From Candidatus Eiseniibacteriota bacterium (lineage in GTDB: Bacteria; Arandabacterota; Arandabacteria; Arandabacterales; Arandabacteraceae): a stretch of DNA of 17,065 bases. Positions 7,598-12,853 of this stretch are shown here, piece after piece. Location of the stretch: the NCBI GenBank assembly GCA_030592245.1, contig JAUVJV010000006.1:1-17065 (forward strand), read 5' to 3'. Position 1 is the first letter of the stretch, and every line of letters starts with the position of its first letter. The position numbers were made by a program, and so were the translations under genes. The notes below the pieces were generated by a model that was given only the letters and a program-made list of their open reading frames with translations, was not told the origin of the DNA and did not search any database.

Positions 7598-8229
7598 GCC
7601 GGAAGCGGGCAAGAAGAAATCTCCACAGGTGGGTCGCCATCTCTCTGGCAGCTCACATTATCCTGCTCCTCTTGCCCGCCAACATCTTCCAGGCCATCTT
7701 CCCCCGCGGGCACCCAAGCTCGAGCGGAAGCTTGCGCGACCTCACTCCGGACTTTGCCGAGGTGGCGATCGCGATCCTGCGCATCCCGGCGGGGCCTTTT
7801 GTGGAGGTTCCTGAAGAGGAGTTCGAAGACCTTGAGGAAATCGAGGAGATACCATCGGGCGTACCTTCGGCCGCTCCACCCCGGGAGAGCACCGGAGAGG
7901 GGCGCGGACCCGGAGACGGCCTCGAAGGCGGTCAGGGTCCGTCAACCAGCGAGCCCATCTTCTTCCCCGCACGCCCGCGGCTCATAGTACCGCCGAGCCT
8001 GGAAGACCTCAAAATCAAAAGCCTCCGGGTCGATCTTAAGATCCTGGTAGGAGCCAGCGGCATACCCGAAGAAGTCATCCTCCCCGACAGCCTCTCCGAC
8101 CGTGAGATCGGCCGGAGGCTCATGGAGAGCGTCCTGAGGTTCAGGTTCGAACCTGCAAGGAAAGGAGATCTACCCGTAGCCTCATGGGTAGATCTCCCAT
8201 TGCTTCTCGAATCATCACCGAGGAAATAA
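7594..8229 (+). CDS. TonB-like envelope-spanning protein
   Basis: 211 residues. A basic N-terminus and one transmembrane helix (about residues 11-31, WVAISLAAHIILLLLPANIF) are followed by an acidic, Pro/Gly/Ser-rich spacer (about 66-125) and a C-terminal domain resembling TonB_C (about 142-207: SLRVDLKILVGASGIPEEVILPD, SVLRFRFEPAR, ASWVDLPLLLE). This is the architecture of TonB family proteins. The GTG start at 7594 overlaps the upstream TGA as GTGA, with GGAG about 8 nt upstream, implying coupled translation with the GWxTD-type protein and possibly a joint task. No ExbB/ExbD genes are visible. A perfect 12-bp inverted repeat lies in its last codons. Confidence 0.72.
   Translation: MSRKRARRNLHRWVAISLAAHIILLLLPANIFQAIFPRGHPSSSGSLRDLTPDFAEVAIAILRIPAGPFVEVPEEEFEDLEEIEEIPSGVPSAAPPRESTGEGRGPGDGLEGGQGPSTSEPIFFPARPRLIVPPSLEDLKIKSLRVDLKILVGASGIPEEVILPDSLSDREIGRRLMESVLRFRFEPARKGDLPVASWVDLPLLLESSPRK
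8164..8197. repeat. Perfect 12-bp inverted repeat inside a coding end
   Basis: GGAGATCTACCC (8164-8175) and GGGTAGATCTCC (8186-8197) are exact reverse complements around a 10-nt loop. They lie within the last codons of the TonB-like gene, about 30 bp before its stop and 38 bp before the convergent gene's stop. No T-run follows on either strand, so a classical intrinsic terminator is not shown. Confidence 0.9.
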
Positions 8230-8234
8230 GCCCG

Positions 8235-8582
8235 TCAGTCGTCGTCCTCCTCGAGCTCGTGTTCCGCCGCCCGGATCAGCTCGGCGGCCCGCCCGGCGTC
8301 TTCCTCCTCGACCATGATCACTATCTCGGCATCGATGTCATCGGCGACGCTGTGCAGGTTGATCCCACTGTCGGGTGAGCCCATGTACGCGGGTATCCCC
8401 TCGGACTCGAGCAGGCTCATCGCGTGATCCGCCTGTCTCTTGATGTCGCTCGTAAAGACAACGATCATCGACTCACCCGAGACCGGTGTCGCCTCGACAT
8501 CACCACTGCCCAGATGCTCTTCGTCGCAGTAGGGACAAGCGTCGCCGCGCATCTTTCGCCCGCAGGTCGGACATTCATTCAT
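8235..8582 (-). CDS. Zinc-ribbon plus DUF2007-type protein
   Basis: 115 residues. An N-terminal four-cysteine zinc ribbon (Cys4, Cys7, Cys16, Cys19) is followed by a DUF2007-like, ferredoxin-fold-type domain (about 38-105: MIVVFTSDIKRQADHAMSLLESEGIPAY, then a NLH segment and the AEIVIMVEEEDAGRAAELI strand-helix). DUF2007 is annotated as a putative signal-transducing domain, with no demonstrated activity. The tail is strongly acidic (EEDDD). The start is firm: AAGGAG (8595-8590) lies 7 nt before ATG 8582. It follows dnaK by 47 bp on the same strand, so cotranscription is likely. Only 5 bp separate its stop from that of the convergent TonB-like gene. Confidence 0.8.
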   Translation of the reverse strand: MNECPTCGRKMRGDACPYCDEEHLGSGDVEATPVSGESMIVVFTSDIKRQADHAMSLLESEGIPAYMGSPDSGINLHSVADDIDAEIVIMVEEEDAGRAAELIRAAEHELEEDDD

Positions 8583-8629
8583 CGGATCGCTCCTTAAAAC
8601 ACCAATCTATTCTGCGAAGAAATCCGATA

Positions 8630-10573
8630 TTAGTCAACCACTTCGTAATCGGCATCGACCGCGTCATCCTTCTCGCCGGCAGATCCCTGCCCGTCCGCAG
8701 CTCCAGCCTGCGGCCCCGGTCCGGCTCCTCCCGCTCCGGGAGCTCCGGCTCCTCCCGCTCCGGCTCCGGCGGCTCCGGCCTGCTCATAGAGCTTCTGGGC
8801 CGCTTCACCGTACACGGTGGTAAGGGCCTCGGTAGAGGACTTCATCTCGTCGAAATCCTCTCCCTTGAGAGCTTCCTTCACTCTCGCGATTGCGGCTTCG
8901 ATCTTGGCCTTATCATCCGCCGAGAGCTTCTCCCCCATATCCTTGAGGTTCTTCTCGGACTCGTAGACCATATGGTCCGCGCGGTTTTTGATCTCCGCCT
9001 GCTCCCGCTTCTGCTTATCATCGGCGACATTGGCCTCGGCGTCATGGACCATCGTATCGATTTCCTTCTCAGAGAGTCCGCTTGAGGCCTCGATCGTGAT
9101 CGACTGCTCTTTCCCCGTCGCCTGGTCCTTGGCGGAAACATTCAAGATGCCGTTGGCGTCTATGTCGAATGCCACCTCGATCTGCGGCACTCCCCGCGGC
9201 ACGGGCGGAAGTCCGGTCAGATGGAACCTGCCGATAGTCTTGTTATAGGACGCCATCTCCCGCTCACCCTGGAGCACATGGACCTCAACGCCCGGCTGAT
9301 TGTCCGCAGCCGTCGAGAAGGTCTCGCCCTTGCGGGTCGGGATCGTGGTGTTCCTCTCTATGAGCTTGGTGAACACGCCTCCCAGGGTTTCGATACCGAG
9401 AGAAAGCGGAGTCACATCGAGCAACAATACGTCACGGACCTCACCGGCTAAGACGCCGCCCTGGATGGCCGCGCCTATGGCGACGACCTCATCCGGATTG
9501 ACGCCCTTGTGGGGTTCCTTGCCGAATATGGTCTTCACGACTTCCTGGACCTTGGGCATCCTGGTCTGTCCACCGACCAGGATCACCTCGTCGATCTGAT
9601 CGGGCGACATCTTCGCATCGGCCAGGGCCTGCTTGCACGGGCCCATCGTACGCTCCACCAGATCATCCACCAGCTGCTCGAGTTTCGAGCGCGAGAGCGT
9701 GATGTTCATGTGCTTGGGCCCATTTGCATCGGCCGTGATGAACGGCAGGTTGATCGTGGTCTCTAGCGCGGTAGAGAGCTCGCACTTGGCCCGCTCGGCG
9801 GCTTCCTTGAGACGCTGGAGCGCCATGGGATCGGCCTTAAGATCGATGCCGTATTCCTTCTTGAACTCAGCCGCCAGCCAATCGATCACCTTCTGGTCGA
9901 AGTCGTCACCGCCCAGGTGAGTGTCCCCATTGGTCGCCTTCACCTCGAAGACGCCGTCGCCGATCTCGAGGATAGAAACATCGAAGGTCCCGCCACCGAG
10001 GTCGAAGACCGCGATCTTCTCATCCTTCTTCTTGTCCAGCCCATAGGCAAGCGATGCCGCCGTGGGCTCGTTTATGATCCGCTTCACATTGAGGCCGGCA
10101 ATTCTGCCCGCATCCTTGGTGGCCTGGCGCTGGCTGTCATTGAAATAGGCCGGCACCGTGACCACCACGTCGGTGATCTTCTCGCCGAGATGGTCCTCGG
10201 CGGTCTGCTTCATCTTCTGAAGAATCATGGCCGCGATCTCAGGCGGAGAGTATTCCTTGTCCCCCACCTTGACCCGCGCGTCACCGTTGGGGCCCTTGAC
10301 CACCTGGTAAGGGACCTCGCCTATCTCGGATGCGACCTCGTCGAACTTTCTTCCCATGAAGCGCTTGATCGAATAGACGGTGTTCTGCGGATTCGTGATC
10401 GCCTGCCGCTTGGCCGTGAGCCCCACCAGCTTCTCGCCGCCCTTTGTGAATGCCACTACCGAAGGCGTAATCCTCACGCCTTCCTGGTTGGCTATGACTA
10501 CCGGCTCCCCGCCTTCCATCACTGAGACACACGAATTGGTGGTCCCTAAGTCGATTCCTATGATCTTACCCAT
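8630..10573 (-). CDS. dnaK: Molecular chaperone DnaK (Hsp70)
   Basis: 647 residues; ATP-dependent cytosolic Hsp70 chaperone. Nucleotide-binding domain signatures are GIDLGTTNS (6-14), AVFDLGGGTFDVSILEIGDG and ILVGGQTRMPKVQ; the interdomain linker VLLLDVTPLSLGIET and the substrate-binding domain with helical lid follow. The end is a Gly/Ala/Pro-rich tail closing in ADYEVVD. ATG 10573 is chosen over GTG 10582 because AGGAAGGTGA sits 6 nt upstream and MGKIIGIDLGTTNS is the usual N-terminus. grpE and dnaJ are absent from both flanks, and no CIRCE dyad is seen upstream. The gene ahead of it is separated by about 260 bp containing a large hairpin and a possible leader reading frame, so it probably has its own control. 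Confidence 0.99.
   Translation of the reverse strand: MGKIIGIDLGTTNSCVSVMEGGEPVVIANQEGVRITPSVVAFTKGGEKLVGLTAKRQAITNPQNTVYSIKRFMGRKFDEVASEIGEVPYQVVKGPNGDARVKVGDKEYSPPEIAAMILQKMKQTAEDHLGEKITDVVVTVPAYFNDSQRQATKDAGRIAGLNVKRIINEPTAASLAYGLDKKKDEKIAVFDLGGGTFDVSILEIGDGVFEVKATNGDTHLGGDDFDQKVIDWLAAEFKKEYGIDLKADPMALQRLKEAAERAKCELSTALETTINLPFITADANGPKHMNITLSRSKLEQLVDDLVERTMGPCKQALADAKMSPDQIDEVILVGGQTRMPKVQEVVKTIFGKEPHKGVNPDEVVAIGAAIQGGVLAGEVRDVLLLDVTPLSLGIETLGGVFTKLIERNTTIPTRKGETFSTAADNQPGVEVHVLQGEREMASYNKTIGRFHLTGLPPVPRGVPQIEVAFDIDANGILNVSAKDQATGKEQSITIEASSGLSEKEIDTMVHDAEANVADDKQKREQAEIKNRADHMVYESEKNLKDMGEKLSADDKAKIEAAIARVKEALKGEDFDEMKSSTEALTTVYGEAAQKLYEQAGAAGAGAGGAGAPGAGGAGPGPQAGAADGQGSAGEKDDAVDADYEVVD
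8720..8763. repeat. 20-bp direct repeat in the dnaK tail
   Basis: TCCGGCTCCTCCCGCTCCGG occurs exactly at 8720-8739 and 8744-8763, 24 bp apart, within codons for the Gly/Ala-rich DnaK tail. The period is a multiple of three, so copy-number change keeps the frame and only alters the length of the disordered tail. Confidence 0.9.
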
Positions 10574-10578
10574 TCTAA

Positions 10579-10629
10579 TCACCTTCCTCTTTGTTTAGTC
10601 CCATTCAATCCCATACACCTCCGCCCCAT
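10579..10629 (-). other. Possible 16-codon leader reading frame before dnaK
   Basis: ATG at 10629 opens a frame, MGRRCMGLNGTKQRGR, that stops at TGA 10581-10579 inside the dnaK ribosome binding site, 5 nt before the dnaK ATG. GGAGG lies 3 nt before this ATG; a second in-frame ATG (10614) also has GGAGG at 3 nt. The two GGAGGTG-N-ATGGG blocks are a 15-bp direct repeat. The spacing is short, so translation is uncertain. Confidence 0.3.
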
Positions 10630-10763
10630 GCACCTCCACTACATCGGTCACATGAAATTGCAATGGGCGTGCCACCGGGATCAGATCGTGGTAAATACAG
10701 AGGAATCCATTGAATAATAAGAAATTACGAGGGCCGAATCAGCTCTCTAAGCCCGCCCATAAG

Positions 10764-10810
10764 ATCGGTGGGAACTGCCAATATGACAAATGTGGCAGAG
10801 TTCTACCGAT
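10764..10810 (-). promoter_or_regulatory. Large imperfect stem-loop between the nuclease-like gene and dnaK
   Basis: The left arm (10764-10780, beginning ATCGGT and ending CTGCCA) and right arm (10793-10810, TGGCAG to ACCGAT) pair over most of 17-18 positions around a 12-nt loop. It lies 24 nt after the stop at 10835 and about 190 nt before dnaK. The minus-strand sequence after it (CTTATGGGC) has no U-tract. It could be a U-less terminator, an RNA-stability element or a regulator of dnaK. Confidence 0.55.
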
Positions 10811-10834
10811 ATCAGCGCCAGATAGGCAGACAAA

Positions 10835-11242
10835 TCACTTGGGCAAACCAACATAGCCCACAAATGGATAGCAGGGCAGGATGGTGAAGTTGATGTCCAG
10901 GTCCTGCCTCAGCTGCTCCGCGGCATCCATGCAGTCAAACGGCACGGCGAGACAGATCTCGCCCGAGCATTTACCCGCCAACCCGGCAAGCAGCTCCCGG
11001 GTCTCGGGCAGGCCCAGGGTCGACTCTGTCCTTACCTCAATCAGGCGCACCTCATTCTTGCGGCGCGCCTCAATGTCGGGGATGAAACCACCCACAGGCG
11101 CCGGCTGCTTGCGAAGCCCTCCGACATGGTCCGCGCACACGGAAAAGCCCTGGCTTTCCAGAGAATCGACCAGCACATTGATCATGAGATAGTGGAGAGA
11201 CTCCTCCAGGTGGTCCTGCTCATTGACGGCATCAGGCTGCAT
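10835..11242 (-). CDS. Small PD-(D/E)XK nuclease-fold-like protein
   Basis: 135 residues. The pattern HYLMINVLVDSLESQGFSV, then GGFIPDIEARRKNEVRLIEVRTES (Asp56, Glu69, Arg71) followed by a helix and ICLAVPFDCMDAAEQL, matches the secondary-structure order of small restriction-endonuclease-fold proteins. The usual ExK is ExR here (Glu69-Val-Arg71), so catalysis is doubtful. No symbol or specific family is recognised. ATG 11242 has GGAGG 4 nt upstream and is chosen over ATG 11263, which lacks a site and would overlap the previous gene by 8 bp. It sits 13 nt after the AAA+ gene stop and is very likely cotranscribed with it. The fold call is by eye from motif order. Confidence 0.65.
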   Translation of the reverse strand: MQPDAVNEQDHLEESLHYLMINVLVDSLESQGFSVCADHVGGLRKQPAPVGGFIPDIEARRKNEVRLIEVRTESTLGLPETRELLAGLAGKCSGEICLAVPFDCMDAAEQLRQDLDINFTILPCYPFVGYVGLPK

Positions 11243-11255
11243 GCTTCCTCCACCC

Positions 11256-12008
11256 TCACCCATACTGGCCGGTCCCGGACCTATAGCGGCCGGCCACTTC
11301 CTGAACAGCGCCCTTGAACATCCCGGCGCTGAGGACCTGGCCCTTGTCGGCCAGCACGACCGCCCGGTTCATCGTGTTCTTGAGCTCATGGATATTGCCC
11401 TCCCAGGAAAGATTCCTCAGGAGGCACTCAGCATCGTGGCTCAAACCCCCGATAGCCTTCCGCTCCCGGCTCGAGAACAGGTCCACGAAATGCCTGGCCA
11501 GGCTCACGATGTCAGCCTCCCGGCTCCTCAAGGGTGGTACCGTGATCTTGATCACGGACGCGCGCAGGTAAAGCTGGCGCAGATAGTTGCCGTTCATCGA
11601 TTCAAGCAGAAGGTCTTTCTGACTTGAGAAAACGAGTCTGGCGGGATGGTTCCCGTTGCTGGGACCTGCTCCCCGCTCGCGGGCATCGAGATAAGTAAGA
11701 AGCTCCCGCTGCCCGCGCAGTCCCAGCAGGTCGATATCCCTCACATAGATGGTCCCGCCCCCAGGCTCCAGAGCGGTGAGATGGTCCACAAGCCCATCGC
11801 CCCCCGGCCTTCCATCCTCATCGGGCATGCCGAAGAGAGTATTGAAGGGACCCGGTGAAAGCGTGGCGCCCTCGTGGATCTTCCGGGCGATATAGGCCTT
11901 TCCGACTCCGCTCTCACCCACCAGGAACACATTGGCCTGGCAGACAGCCGCCTTGAGCACAAGGCGAACTACCGGCCTCATAGCAGGATCATCACTGAAC
12001 TCTATCAC
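11256..12008 (-). CDS. Degenerate sigma-54-activator-type AAA+ protein without regulatory or DNA-binding domain
   Basis: 250 residues, little more than an AAA+ core of the bacterial enhancer-binding-protein type. Walker A is intact (GESGVGKAY, Lys37). The loop that should carry GAFTGA reads TLFGMPDEDGRPGGDG and lacks it. Walker B reads GGGTIYVRDID at 83-93, with Arg in place of the Mg-binding Asp and Asp in place of the catalytic Glu. The later blocks VFSSQKDL, LRQLYLRASVIKITVPPLRSREADI and LSWEGNIHELKN are recognisable. No receiver, GAF or HTH domain is present. It may bind nucleotide but is unlikely to remodel sigma-54 holoenzyme. GTG 12008 has AGGA 5 nt upstream. It precedes the PD-(D/E)XK-like gene and follows the small exported protein gene by 66 bp. 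Confidence 0.82.
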   Translation of the reverse strand: MIEFSDDPAMRPVVRLVLKAAVCQANVFLVGESGVGKAYIARKIHEGATLSPGPFNTLFGMPDEDGRPGGDGLVDHLTALEPGGGTIYVRDIDLLGLRGQRELLTYLDARERGAGPSNGNHPARLVFSSQKDLLLESMNGNYLRQLYLRASVIKITVPPLRSREADIVSLARHFVDLFSSRERKAIGGLSHDAECLLRNLSWEGNIHELKNTMNRAVVLADKGQVLSAGMFKGAVQEVAGRYRSGTGQYG

Positions 12009-12074
12009 AACAGTCCTGTTCTCCCTCTCACCAACGCCGGCAGTTCAGCCCCTGGGCTCAGTCAAACTCTACTG

Positions 12075-12302
12075 TCAGAGCGCCAACTGGAATGCCATGG
12101 CCATCACGATCATCCAGACTTCGCTGAACTGACCGGCCGTTGGATCGAGGGATTGCGTACACAGTGGAACTTCATCAGTCGGATCACCCGGATTTTCAGG
12201 GCCTCCGTCATCACCTGTGGTATCAGCGAAACACGGTGCAACTAGCATCAGACACACGAACGAAAGCAGCAAGACCAAGATCAAGCCCATTCTCAAAGAC
12301 AT
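12075..12302 (-). CDS. Small exported protein of unknown function
   Basis: 75 residues. A clear signal peptide (about 1-26: basic start, Leu/Val-rich core, CFA cleavage-type end) is followed by an acidic Gly/Pro/Asp-rich stretch (DTTGDDGGPENPGDPTDEVP) and a hydrophobic C-terminus (WMIVMAMAFQLAL) that could insert in a membrane. One Cys lies in the mature part. The very strong site AGGAGG, 7 nt before ATG 12302, argues that it is a real gene despite its size. I do not recognise a family. It probably begins the transcript that continues into the AAA+ and nuclease-like genes. Its promoter lies about 130 bp upstream, next to a CGTA-N6-TACG dyad. Confidence 0.7.
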   Translation of the reverse strand: MSLRMGLILVLLLSFVCLMLVAPCFADTTGDDGGPENPGDPTDEVPLCTQSLDPTAGQFSEVWMIVMAMAFQLAL

Positions 12303-12432
12303 CTTATTACCTCCTCCACTCCCTTAACCTCCCCTTAACCGATCGCACTGTCATCCCTGTATATGCAAGGCCCGTTCCGGGCACCATAAAACCTATCTTG
12401 TAACTATCTGGCTTATATAAGCTTAACATACG

Positions 12433-12461
12433 ATCATCCAAACTTTCAAGTCATTTGTCAA
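12433..12461 (-). promoter_or_regulatory. Promoter of the small exported protein gene
   Basis: Perfect TTGACA (12461-12456), 17-bp spacer, GATGAT (12438-12433) on the minus strand. Transcription would start at about 12426 and give a leader of about 124 nt before ATG 12302. A CGTA-N6-TACG dyad lies 7 bp upstream of the -35 box. Confidence 0.5.
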
Positions 12462-12468
12462 TCCTCTT

Positions 12469-12482
12469 CGTACAAAGATACG
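12469..12482. promoter_or_regulatory. Candidate operator dyad, copy A
   Basis: CGTACAAAGATACG: half-sites CGTA and TACG around 6 bp, just upstream of the -35 box of the small exported protein gene. Confidence 0.4.
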
Positions 12483-12633
12483 AGCGATATGCTCATCCGG
12501 GGGATCCACAGGTACTTCTGACCAGGTCCGACGGTTGGGTTACTGAACGGATACGCCAGAAGTCTATGATAATACAGAAAATAACATGATATGCATAAAT
12601 GCCGGCGCAACTCGGGGCGCCAGAGGGCTCGAT

Positions 12634-12664
12634 CGTATGACTATACGAATCGTACAAACATACG
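12634..12664. promoter_or_regulatory. Candidate operator dyads, copies B and C
   Basis: CGTATGACTATACG (12634-12647) and CGTACAAACATACG (12651-12664) each have CGTA-N6-TACG and are separated by 3 bp. Copy C differs from copy A at one position. The junction also forms the palindrome TACGAATCGTA (12644-12654). Confidence 0.4.
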
Positions 12665-12853
12665 GGGAAAAACGAGCGACAACAGAGCCCGGTCAGGGAC
12701 CGATTCCTCCCGCAACGGCCCACCTCCGGCGCCCGGATTTCACGTCAACTACCCAGGGGGGTCACCTTGTCTCTTCCTAACCCCAGTGAAACCGCAGATT
12801 GAACTCGAATTCCCGCCCTGACTCTGTTATGCTTGCTTGGGAGGTGGCGACCC

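Larger units (their letters stand above)
12303..12853. other. Divergent intergenic region, 551 bp, no gene seen
   Basis: More AT-rich than its surroundings and without a convincing gene on either strand. It holds a minus-strand promoter, a small GCCCG-TTC-CGGGC hairpin (12370-12382), a perfect palindrome GCTTATATAAGC (12411-12422), three CGTA-N6-TACG dyads, and a weak plus-strand promoter candidate (CTGAAC 12543-12548, 16-bp spacer, TATGAT 12565-12570) far ahead of the surface protein gene. Confidence 0.7.

Noticed and set aside
8700..8790. Separate repeat element or inserted DNA at the end of dnaK
   Set aside because: The repeats are explained by codons of the Gly/Ala-rich DnaK tail, which is common in this family; the frame is intact up to YEVVD.
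9917..10525. Open frame of 202 codons on the plus strand
   Set aside because: It is opposite the highly conserved ATPase domain of dnaK and has no family resemblance.
10574..10834. CIRCE (HrcA) operator upstream of dnaK
   Set aside because: No TTAGCACTC-N9-GAGTGCTAA-like dyad is present; only an unrelated large hairpin and a short ATTGCAAT palindrome.
12370..12382. Intrinsic terminator at the GCCCG-TTC-CGGGC hairpin
   Set aside because: The stem is only 5 bp and no T-run follows on either strand.
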